DNA from: Sphingomonas sp. CROZ-RG-20F-R02-07
Lineage (GTDB): Bacteria; Pseudomonadota; Alphaproteobacteria; Sphingomonadales; Sphingomonadaceae
Direction of reading: 5' to 3'
NCBI RefSeq assembly: GCF_022662335.1
Contig: NZ_JAKNQJ010000001.1
Location: forward strand, 1 to 64,000
Length of the DNA stretch: 64,000 nucleotides
The notes beneath the pieces are model-generated. The model was not told where the DNA came from, did no database searches, and saw only the letters and a list, made by a program, of their open reading frames with translations. The position numbers were made by a program, and so were the translations under genes. How positions within the stretch are numbered: position 1 is the first letter of the stretch; every line of letters begins with the position of its first letter. Shown here in pieces: positions 51,724-59,478 of the stretch.

Positions 51724-53637
51724 ATGACGCGATCGATCCGGTCAGGCCTGGGCCGTCGCCTGCTCCTGCTCGTCACCGCCGCGCTGGTGCCGGCCTGCGC
51801 CTGCGCTGCCGACCCGCTGGCGCCCACCGGCCGATGGAGCGCGAACATGCGCGGTCAGGCGCCGGTGCCGCCGATGGGATGGAGTTCCTGGAACGCATTT
51901 GCCACCGATGTGACGGAAGAGAAGATCCTCGCCTCGGCCGAGGTCATCGCGCGTTCGGGGCTGGCCGCGAAGGGCTATCGCTACATCAACATCGACGATG
52001 GCTGGTGGCTGAAGCGCCGTCAGCCGGACGGCCGGGTCCTGATCCGCACGGCCAATTTCCCCTCCGCAAATGTGCCGGGGCAGGATCCGAGCTTTCGCCC
52101 CTTGACCGATCGCCTGCACGCGATGGGGCTCAAGGCGGGGATCTACAGCGATATCGGGCGCAATTCGTGCGGGCAGGTGTTCAGCTCCACCATGCCCAAC
52201 CAGCCCGAGGGCAGCGTGGCGGAACGCGAGATCGGCCTGTACGGCCATGTCGATCAGGATCTCCGGCTGTATTTCGCCGATTGGGGGTTCGACTTCATCA
52301 AGGTCGATGGCTGCGGCATCCGCGCCCTGACGGCGAGCAATCCCGATGTTCGATCCGGCAAATACCGGCTCTTCACACCGCTCGACGACGCGGACTCGCT
52401 CGCCCGCACGAACGTCCCGGCGGTGCGCGCGCTCTATGCCGACGTCGCAAGGACGCTGGCGCGCTACAGGCCCGACAACGACTATCTGTTCTCGATCTGC
52501 CTGTGGGGATCGGCCGACGTGCGCGCCTGGGGCAAGGATCTCGGCGGTCTGTCGCGCACCAGCGAGGATCTGTCGCCGCAATGGGGGCGGATGCTCCACA
52601 ATTTCGATTCGGTGACGCACCGTGCGCTCTACGCGCATCCCGGTTCGTGGAACGATGCCGACATGCTGTATGTCGGCAGCGGCGATTTCGACGACCGGCA
52701 CCCGACCGAGGCGCGCACTCATTTCGCGCTATGGGCGATGGAAAATTCGCCGCTGTTCATCGGCTACGATCTGCGCCGCGCGTCGCCGGCGCTGCTGGAT
52801 CTGCTGGGCAATGCGCGCATCATTGCGGTGAACCAGGATCGGGCGGGCAACCAGGCCACGCTGGCGTTCGACTCGGACGAGGTGCAGATCCTCGTCAAGA
52901 CGCTGGCCGACGGGCAAAAGGCGGTCGCGCTGTTCAACCGCGGCAGCGGTGCCGCCGACGTGACGCTGACCGCGAGCCACCTGGCCATGGTCGATACCGC
53001 CGATGTCGAGCTGACCGATCTATGGTCGGGCGCGCGGTCCCGCTTCGTGGGGGAGCATGGATTTCATCTGGCGCCGCGGCAGACCTTGATCTTCACCGCA
53101 CGCGGCACGCGCCTGCTCGCCAACGGGCTGTTCCTGTCCGAACAGCCGGGCAGCGTGAACCCCGCGGTGGACGGCGTCGAGGTGCCGACGCCCGATCCGC
53201 TCATCCACCGTGCGCCGCTCGCCTGGCGCGGCACGCACGGATCGGGCGATTTCCCACGTTATGGCGGCTGGGGCGGTGCGCAAGTCGATCGCACGCCCTA
53301 CGATCAACCGATCCGGATCGCCGACCAGGCGGTGGACCATAGCATCGGCGTGCTGGCGAATTCCCGGCTCGAAGTGCGCAACGCCGGGTTCACGCGGTTC
53401 AGCGCGCGCGTGGGCGTCGACGATGCGACGACGGAGCGGCAGCGGGGAGTCACGTTCCTTGTGTTCGGCGACGGCCGGCTGCTCGCCCGCTCGCGTCTGG
53501 CGCGCGGCGGCGATCCGGCCCAGGTGCTGACGGCGAACGTCGCGGGGGTGCGGATCATCGAACTCGTCGCGCAAAGCCCCGGCGCCGGTGGCTCACGCAT
53601 CTCGGCCGATTGGGGAGAGGCGGCGCTGACCCGGTGA
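51724..53637 (+). CDS. Secreted GH27 alpha-galactosidase with NPCBM domain
   Basis: Removes alpha-galactosyl side groups from galactomannan or related glycans; some GH27 members act on beta-L-arabinopyranosides. The 637-residue product has a signal peptide (ending ACACAAD), the barrel with PPMGWSSWNAFATDV, INIDDGWW, nucleophile Asp195 in FIKVDGCG, the acid/base Asp in SWNDADML, a beta-sandwich, and a C-terminal NPCBM-type galactose-binding module (about 505-637, DHSIGVLANSRLEV). Its stop overlaps a GTG leading into the next, broken gene. Divergent from the GH3 gene across 184 bp. Confidence 0.93.
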   Translation: MTRSIRSGLGRRLLLLVTAALVPACACAADPLAPTGRWSANMRGQAPVPPMGWSSWNAFATDVTEEKILASAEVIARSGLAAKGYRYINIDDGWWLKRRQPDGRVLIRTANFPSANVPGQDPSFRPLTDRLHAMGLKAGIYSDIGRNSCGQVFSSTMPNQPEGSVAEREIGLYGHVDQDLRLYFADWGFDFIKVDGCGIRALTASNPDVRSGKYRLFTPLDDADSLARTNVPAVRALYADVARTLARYRPDNDYLFSICLWGSADVRAWGKDLGGLSRTSEDLSPQWGRMLHNFDSVTHRALYAHPGSWNDADMLYVGSGDFDDRHPTEARTHFALWAMENSPLFIGYDLRRASPALLDLLGNARIIAVNQDRAGNQATLAFDSDEVQILVKTLADGQKAVALFNRGSGAADVTLTASHLAMVDTADVELTDLWSGARSRFVGEHGFHLAPRQTLIFTARGTRLLANGLFLSEQPGSVNPAVDGVEVPTPDPLIHRAPLAWRGTHGSGDFPRYGGWGGAQVDRTPYDQPIRIADQAVDHSIGVLANSRLEVRNAGFTRFSARVGVDDATTERQRGVTFLVFGDGRLLARSRLARGGDPAQVLTANVAGVRIIELVAQSPGAGGSRISADWGEAALTR

Positions 53638-54341
53638 CGGTAGCAAAGCCGTTCTCCGGGCCGCGCGATGCCGCAGCAGAGGTCCGTCTCCACTTAGACA
53701 AACCCGCCGCGGGGATGGTCGAGGAAGCGCTACCGCCGCCGACCGGGCTCGCGTCCTATTTCACACCGGCGATGCCCGGCGCCGTCGCACCGGACGAGGA
53801 TGGCTTCCTGCGCCGCTGGATGCTGCTGGAACCGGTCGTCAAGCCCAACCGCACCAATGCCGGCTTCACCCCCAGCTATGCGCGCGACGCGCTCGCACTC
53901 AGCCATTATCCCGGCCGGCCGGGCGATTTGCCGCGTGATGGCGATGTGGCGCCGGGGGGGGCATGCGCTGGCATGCGCTCGATTCCACGCTGTTCGACGT
54001 CAAGCTGTTCAACCTGGCACAGGGGCTGGGCAAGCCGACCTATGGCGTGATCTTCTGGGCGAGCACCGTGGTGAACAGCCCGCACGAGATGCGCGACGTC
54101 CGGCTAGCGGTCCGCTCCAATTCCGCGTCCTTGTGGTGGCTCCACGGCAAGGAGGTCGCCGGCCTGTTCGGCGATCGCCGCATGCGGCAGGGCGATGTCG
54201 TGTCGGCGCCGCTGACGCTGCAAGGGGCGCAACGTGCTGCGCCGCGCGGTCATCAACGGTCCGGGCCTCAGCGATTTCTGCGTGCGTTTCCTCGACGCGG
54301 ACGGCCGGCCGGTCCGCGACCTTGCCATCGCGGTGAAATAG
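53634..54341 (+). pseudogene. Frameshifted C-terminal fragment of a hemicellulose esterase-type protein
   Basis: Three segments in shifting frames join into one plausible protein: GLASYFTPAMPGAVAPDEDGF, then MRWHALDSTLFDVKLF with GLGKPTYGVIFW and NSASLWWLHGKEV, then VLRRAVINGPGLSDF and RFLDADGRPVRDLAIAVK ending at 54341. The first shift lies in a run of eight G at 53954-53961 (one more G would restore frame); the second at gggg 54224-54227 (one less would restore it). I recall similar sequence as the C-terminal part of sphingomonad acetylxylan-esterase-like proteins; the N-terminal catalytic part is absent. It overlaps the GH27 stop. The assignment is tentative, the frameshifts are not. Confidence 0.6.
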
Positions 54342-54352
54342 CGTGGCTGCGC

Positions 54353-54386
54353 CCGACCGGACCGACCGGACCGACCGGACCGACCG
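54353..54386. repeat. Short tandem repeat of ccgaccgga
   Basis: The 9-base unit ccgaccgga occurs about 3.8 times in a row between the broken esterase-type gene and the GH43 remnant. It lies 21 bp upstream of the next start codon and may be a slippage hot spot. Confidence 0.8.
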
Positions 54387-54407
54387 CCCGATTGATCCGG
54401 AGACGCC

Positions 54408-54962
54408 ATGAAGTACGCAGCTTTCGCCACGACGTGCCTTGGCCTTCTGCTGGCGATGCCGGGCGCCGCCACCGCCCAGTTGGCCGGCGAACCGTTCATT
54501 CACGATCCGTCCACCATCGCGCTGTCGGACGGCCGCTATTACACCTTCGGCACGCGCAGCGGCGGCCTGGTGTCGGACGATGGCTGGACATGGAATAGCG
54601 GCGGCGTGCGGCCCGGCGGCGGCGTGGCGCCCGATATCGTCAAGATTGGCGATCGCCATTATGTCGCCTATGCGGCGGGCGGCTGGTTCGGCGCGCCCTA
54701 TTACCGGATCGCGATCGCTGGCACCGCGCGTTCGCTGGCAGTGGCCGGCATCGATGTCGTGGCCGTCCCCGATTTCACCGGCGCGCCCGAGCAATCGTGG
54801 CGGATCGATCAACTGACCGATGGCACCTACCGGATCATGCCACGCACGATGACCGGCGCGAAGGTGCCGCTCGCGCTGGTGGCGATCGGTGCCAGCACCC
54901 CGGCGCTTGTCCGCTTCGATCCGATGAGCGATGCGGGTCGCTGGAGCTTCCAGCAGCCCTGA
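54408..54962 (+). pseudogene. Internally deleted GH43-type gene
   Basis: A 184-residue reading frame with a signal peptide (MPGAATAQ). Residues about 26-90 match the start of an exported GH43 arabinanase/xylosidase (GEPFIHDPSTIALSDGRYYT, GGLVSDDGWTW, GVAPDIVKIGDRHYVAYA), including the catalytic-base Asp of HDPS. From about residue 92 it jumps to sequence like the C-terminal lectin-like part of the same proteins (PEQSWRIDQLTDGTYRIMP). The rest of the five-bladed propeller, with its acid and pKa-modulating residues, is missing, so it should be inactive although the frame is open. It belongs to the hemicellulose cluster. Confidence 0.7.
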
Positions 54963-55067
54963 CGCGGCCGACCGTGCGTCGATCCGCCCAAGCTCAGCCG
55001 GACGGACGACGTTTGACAAGCGACGATGGCGCCGGCGCACGCCGGCAGAGGATGAGGAACAGGGTTG

Positions 55068-56030
55068 ATGAGAATGGTGACGACCTCATGGTATCTGACC
55101 GGGCTGGCGGCCCTGCTCCAGCCCGTGGCCGCGCCCGCCGCCGATCCGCTCCCGGTGGTCACCACCGTCCCGGCGGCGATCCCGCTCTGGCCGAACGGGG
55201 CGCCAGGATCCGAGGGGCGCCGACACGAGGCCGAAATCGGCCGCGATTATTGGGTGCGCAACATCCACGATCCCTCGCTGATCCCGTTCGCGGCGCCCGT
55301 CCGGCACAATACGGGGGCGGCGGTGATCGTCGTGCCGGGCGGCGGCCACAAGCTGCTGGTGTGGACCAACGAGGGCACCCGGGTGGCGACCGCGATGAAC
55401 CGGATGGGGGTCTCCGCCTTCGTGCTGAAATACCGGCTCGCCCGTGAGGAGGGCTCGCGCTACTCGGTCGCGGGCGATGCGGCGGACGATCTGCGGCGCG
55501 CGATACGCTGGGTCCGCGCGCATGCGACCGCCTATCACATCGATCCCGCGCGGGTCGGCGTGATGGGCTTTTCGGCCGGCGGCGAGCTGGTGACGCTGGT
55601 CGCCGACAATGCCGAGCCGGCCGGGCGCCCGGTGCGCGACGCCATCGATCGGATCGGCGCGCGCCCCGATTTCCAGGTGCTGATCTTTCCGGGACCGGCG
55701 GGCCAGCCCGCCGACGCCATCACCCAGGCGCCGCCGGCGTTCATCGCCGCGGGTTCGGTGGACCAATGCTGTGCCGCGCCCTCGGTCGCGCTGTACGAGC
55801 AGTTGCGCAAGGCACGGATCTCCGCCGAGCTCCACATGTACGCCGGCGCGGACCATGCCTTCAATCTCGACGAAACCGATCGCATCGCCGTCCTGCACTG
55901 GCCCGACCGGCTGGCCGACTGGCTCGCGGACGGCGGCTGGCTCGATGGTTCGAAGAATGGCGCATCCGATCGCGGCGCAGCCGGGTCGGGGCAAGCCCGG
56001 GATGGAGCCTCTGGGGCTAAGCGGCCTTAG
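55068..56030 (+). CDS. Exported alpha/beta hydrolase, acetyl-esterase-like
   Basis: A 320-residue exported esterase of the BD-FAE/acetylxylan esterase type: signal peptide ending APAA, oxyanion segment IVVPGGGHKLLVW, nucleophile elbow GFSAGGE, the later Asp and the catalytic His in GADHAFNL. It would remove acetyl groups from xylan or its oligomers, complementing GH3 and GH51. The ATG at 55068 follows gaggaacaggg. The last 25 residues (after LDGSKNG) are low complexity. A tRNA gene on the other strand follows. Confidence 0.87.
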   Translation: MRMVTTSWYLTGLAALLQPVAAPAADPLPVVTTVPAAIPLWPNGAPGSEGRRHEAEIGRDYWVRNIHDPSLIPFAAPVRHNTGAAVIVVPGGGHKLLVWTNEGTRVATAMNRMGVSAFVLKYRLAREEGSRYSVAGDAADDLRRAIRWVRAHATAYHIDPARVGVMGFSAGGELVTLVADNAEPAGRPVRDAIDRIGARPDFQVLIFPGPAGQPADAITQAPPAFIAAGSVDQCCAAPSVALYEQLRKARISAELHMYAGADHAFNLDETDRIAVLHWPDRLADWLADGGWLDGSKNGASDRGAAGSGQARDGASGAKRP

Positions 56031-56078
56031 CCCGGAGCGTTGCGGGTTGTGATCGCCCAGCGCAGGCATGCGATGCGG

Positions 56079-56155
56079 TGGTGGGCCCGGCAGGACTTGA
56101 ACCCGCAACCTAGCCGTTATGAGCGGCCAGCTCTAACCAGTTGAGCTACAGGCCC
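56079..56155 (-). tRNA. tRNA with anticodon CAU (Ile2 or elongator Met)
   Basis: On the minus strand it begins gggcctgtagctcaactgg and ends in an encoded CCA. The acceptor stem is gggcctg/cgggccc, the T-arm gttcaagtc, and the loop ctcataa gives CAT. The acceptor and gttcaagtcctgc T-arm look more like the isoleucine tRNA whose C34 is changed to lysidine than like elongator Met, but sequence alone does not settle this. Confidence 0.93.
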
Positions 56156-56168
56156 ACGCCGCGCGGTC

Positions 56169-57233
56169 CTATAAGCCCGATGCGCCGCTCGCAACCCCGC
56201 CGCTCTGCCGATCGAGCACGGCGCCGTTCACCACGGCCGCGGGGCGGTGGCGCCACAGCAGGAGGTTGACCTCGGCGGCGAGCGCCATCGCCGCGAACGC
56301 CACGAACGCGCCGATCACCATGTCGATCAGATAATGCGTGCCCTCCACCGGCGTGGACAGCAGCATGGCCACGTTGATCGCCAGCACCGGCCAGCGCAGC
56401 ACCGGATAGCGCCACGCGCCGAAGATGTAGAGCATCGCCGCCGTGGTGTGGAAGCTGGGCGCCGACACCAGCCCGCGCAGCGCGCCGATATCGACATAGT
56501 GCATCGCGTGGAGCCGAAGCGCGGGGATCAGCTCGGGCTGCCACAGCGCGCTTTCGGGCATATAGGGCACCGAGCCGTGCCAGAGATAGGCGAGCGGGCC
56601 GACCGCGGGCATGAAGTGGAACATCGCGAGCGCGATGATCGCCGCCAGCCAGAAAGTCGCGATGAACGCGCGCGCCTCGGCCCGGCGGTTGGTCCAGGCC
56701 AGATAGGCGAGGAAGATCGCGGGCGTGACATAGATGCTCTGATAGGCGGCGCGTCCGAGAAGCTGCAGGCTGTGATGCGCGGCGACCGTGCGATACCAGG
56801 CGAGCCAGTCGAAATGGAGCATCACGTCCATCCGCTGAAGCCGCGCATCGACGAAGCCATGCGTCGCCGCCGCGCAAGGATAGCTCGCCACCGCGCCGAT
56901 CAGCGTCACCAGCGTGATGAGCGCATAATATTCGGCGCCGTCGCGCAGCGCGCGCTGCAGCCGCGTGCGGGGATGGCGATAGCCGAGGCGAAGCGCGGCG
57001 GCGATCAGGCCGCAAACGTAGAAGGGCGCGTCGTCCGCGGCGAAGGGATCGATCTTCAGCCCCGTGGCCGCCATCATCACCGCCAGCACCGCGAAGCTGA
57101 CGAGCAGCATCGTCACCAGCCATGTGCCGGGGATCATCCGCACCGGCGGCGTGGCCGGACGCACCACCGAGCCGCGGTCGATCAGCGACGCGGCGATGGA
57201 GGACAATGGATGAATCATTCGCGACCTTTGCAT
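56169..57233 (-). CDS. PAP2-like integral membrane protein
   Basis: A 354-residue protein with about six membrane spans (for example IPGTWLVTMLLVSFAVLAVM and ALITLVTLIGAVASY). The C-terminal half has phosphatidic-acid-phosphatase-like motifs SAPSFHTTAAMLY and VEGTHYLIDMVIGAF, whose histidines would form the active site. This arrangement resembles Aur1/Ipt1-type inositolphosphotransferases, which exchange head groups on sphingolipids or related lipids; in a sphingolipid-making bacterium such a role is attractive but unproven. Start at 57233, with Met 57218 an alternative. No partner gene is adjacent. Confidence 0.8.
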   Translation of the reverse strand: MQRSRMIHPLSSIAASLIDRGSVVRPATPPVRMIPGTWLVTMLLVSFAVLAVMMAATGLKIDPFAADDAPFYVCGLIAAALRLGYRHPRTRLQRALRDGAEYYALITLVTLIGAVASYPCAAATHGFVDARLQRMDVMLHFDWLAWYRTVAAHHSLQLLGRAAYQSIYVTPAIFLAYLAWTNRRAEARAFIATFWLAAIIALAMFHFMPAVGPLAYLWHGSVPYMPESALWQPELIPALRLHAMHYVDIGALRGLVSAPSFHTTAAMLYIFGAWRYPVLRWPVLAINVAMLLSTPVEGTHYLIDMVIGAFVAFAAMALAAEVNLLLWRHRPAAVVNGAVLDRQSGGVASGASGL

Positions 57234-57371
57234 CCGGCGACGACGCGTCGCCGGCTCCCCCCGGAGGATGCGCGATAATCTACGACACCTGAACGTAATA
57301 TAACAGTCTTATGACGATCCCCCCGATCCGCAGGTGCCTGCGCCCGCCGGAGGCGCGACGCAGGCGATCGT

Positions 57372-57920
57372 TCAGCGGCAGCGGACCTGGCTGTTGTTCT
57401 GGTCGATAGCGCGGCCCGCGAGCCCGCCGACCGCCGCGCCGAGCAGCGTACCGACGGTTCGCGAATGGCCGCCGTCGATCACGTTGCCGAGAATGCCGCC
57501 ACCCGCGGCACCGATGATGAGGCCCGTCGTGCCGTCGCTGCGCTTGCAATAATAGCGGCCGTCGGTGCCGGCATAGACGCGGTCGTCGGTCGAGAGCGTG
57601 CGCTCCTGATAGGTGGAGCCCGAACGGTAATAGCGCGCGGGATCATAGCCCTGCTCGACGCGGTCGTCCGGATAGCCGCCATTGTCGTAGCCGGCGGGCG
57701 GGGCCTGGCGATAGCCGCCATTGTCGTACCCGCCATTATAGCCGCCGCGCCGCGAGGCCTGGTAGCGTTCGGCTTCCTGGCGATAGATCTGGTATTCCCG
57801 GTCGAACCGCGCCTGTGCGGCGTTGAAGCGGGCATCGTCCTGCGGGCTCTGCGCGAGGGCGGGCATGGCGGTGCCGAGCGTCGCGATGGCGAGACCGGCG
57901 GCGAGGAGGCGGGTGAACAT
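57372..57920 (-). CDS. Glycine-zipper outer-membrane-type protein
   Basis: A 182-residue exported protein: signal peptide (MFTRLLAAGLAIATLGTAMPALAQ), a helical segment (FNAAQARFDREYQIYRQEAER), a Gly/Tyr-rich linker with repeated GYDNGGY, the short RYYCKRSDGTTG motif, and a C-terminal glycine zipper (GLIIGAAGGGILGNVIDGG and GTLLGAAVGGLAG) forming a two-span hairpin. Such proteins are common in sphingomonads and are thought to sit in the outer membrane; function unknown. Start at 57920 excludes a longer non-homologous reading. Confidence 0.85.
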   Translation of the reverse strand: MFTRLLAAGLAIATLGTAMPALAQSPQDDARFNAAQARFDREYQIYRQEAERYQASRRGGYNGGYDNGGYRQAPPAGYDNGGYPDDRVEQGYDPARYYRSGSTYQERTLSTDDRVYAGTDGRYYCKRSDGTTGLIIGAAGGGILGNVIDGGHSRTVGTLLGAAVGGLAGRAIDQNNSQVRCR

Positions 57921-58109
57921 GGCAAGGTTCCTCTCGGAAAAGGGCGACCCGACGGTTCGGGCGTGCGGGGAATACGTTGCGCAGGCGAGACGGTTCCTGA
58001 ACGGGATCGTCGGCTGGCGTTCAGTCGGCTGGCGCGAGCGGCGGTTCGGACGCGGATCGGCCATGTGCTCGCTCCTCCGCTCGCAGGGAGGATTGGGCGA
58101 CCCGCCGCG

Positions 58110-59411
58110 TCAGCGTGCGCCGGCGGCCTCGACGAACCGGGTGGCGCGATCGTGGAGGCGGCTGGCGGAATGATCGAGCGTTTCGGACAGTTCGCGGAGC
58201 ACGACGGCGTCCTTGCCGAGCCCGGCGGCCTTTTCGTTCATGCCCCGCGCGCGGTCCGCGATGTCCAGCCCGGCGTCCACGGCCTGATCGACATTGTTCG
58301 CGATCGTCCGCGTGGCACCCTGCTGCTCACCGATCGCGGTGTCGATCGCGCGCGAGATGTCGGCAATGGCGGCGATCGCCTGATCGATGTCGCGATGGCC
58401 CACCAAAACCTGGTCGAGCACGTGATGAAGCGAGCGGACATGCGAACCGACGTCGCGTGCCGCCGTCCGCGTCTGCTCCGCAAGGCTGCGCACTTCGGCG
58501 GCGACGACGCTGAAGCCGCGGCCCGCATCGCCGGCATGCGCCGCCTCGATGCTCGCGTTGAGCGCCAACAGGTTGGTGCGTGCGGCGATCTCGCCGATCG
58601 TCGCCAACATGGTGTCGATCGTGCGGGTGGTGGTGGCCAGCAGATCGACGCGTTCGCCCGCCGCGCTGACGGTGGAGCGGGCGTCGACACGGATCGTCTG
58701 CGCGTCGGTCGTTCGCCGCGTCACGCAGTCCAGCGCGTCGTCCAGCATCCGGCCCTGCGTCCCGATCGCCTCCAGCGCGCTCGACGACTGGCGCGTCGCC
58801 GTCGCGATCGACAAGGCGTTGCTGCAGGTTTCGTGAGCCTTTCCGGCCACCTGGCGGGCGAACCCGTTCACGCCCAGAGCGATCGTTCGCAGCTCCTGCG
58901 CCATAGCGAGGATCTCCGCATTGAACTCGCGCCCCGCCGCATCGAGCCGCGCGACGCGTTCCGCCTCGTCGCGGCTCGCCCGACGATCGCGTTCGACCGA
59001 CAGGCGGACGAAATCGCGATGGCCCAGCACGCCCGCATAGAAGCCTCCACGGGTCAGGATGATGCCCGCGATCGCGCCTGCCGCGGCGTAGAGTTCGAGC
59101 AGATCGGCGGTCGATCCCTGCATCTCGGCGATCGGGCAGGGCCGGATCATGGGCTCGAGAGATCCGCCGAACGCCGGATTCATCGTGAGGGCATGGCCGT
59201 AAGGATTGAACAGGATGTCGCGCATCTCGCGCTCCAGGATCATCCCGACCGGCCGGTCGTCCTCCCCGACGACCACCAGGAAGGGCAGATACGGATCGTC
59301 GCGAAACCGCTCGAACGCCGTCACGAGCCGGGAGCCGCGCGCGATCGGCGGGCCATAGGAAAAGGCCTCACGATCCTCATCCGCGAACATGATTTGGGAC
59401 GTGACGGCCAT
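58110..59411 (-). CDS. Soluble methyl-accepting-chemotaxis-type protein
   Basis: A 433-residue protein without membrane spans. Residues about 30-150 form a CBS-like sensory region ([20 protein letters not shown], and [17 protein letters not shown]); residues about 185-430 are a coiled-coil signalling domain with the hairpin tip [20 protein letters not shown] followed by [18 protein letters not shown], which docks CheA/CheW. No chemotaxis genes adjoin it, so it may signal to a remote array or a diguanylate cyclase-type partner. Such CBS-MCP proteins recur in alphaproteobacteria. A ligand cannot be deduced. Confidence 0.87.
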   Translation of the reverse strand: MAVTSQIMFADEDREAFSYGPPIARGSRLVTAFERFRDDPYLPFLVVVGEDDRPVGMILEREMRDILFNPYGHALTMNPAFGGSLEPMIRPCPIAEMQGSTADLLELYAAAGAIAGIILTRGGFYAGVLGHRDFVRLSVERDRRASRDEAERVARLDAAGREFNAEILAMAQELRTIALGVNGFARQVAGKAHETCSNALSIATATRQSSSALEAIGTQGRMLDDALDCVTRRTTDAQTIRVDARSTVSAAGERVDLLATTTRTIDTMLATIGEIAARTNLLALNASIEAAHAGDAGRGFSVVAAEVRSLAEQTRTAARDVGSHVRSLHHVLDQVLVGHRDIDQAIAAIADISRAIDTAIGEQQGATRTIANNVDQAVDAGLDIADRARGMNEKAAGLGKDAVVLRELSETLDHSASRLHDRATRFVEAAGAR

Positions 59412-59478
59412 GCCCCCTATTAACCTGAAGCAGTAAACGGGAGTTTATCCGGGCGTGACGCTTTCGTGACGCAGCGCG

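Noticed and set aside
53634..54341. Programmed frameshifting
   Set aside because: There is no slippery heptamer with downstream structure, and the two shifts are in opposite directions; mutation or sequence error is more likely.
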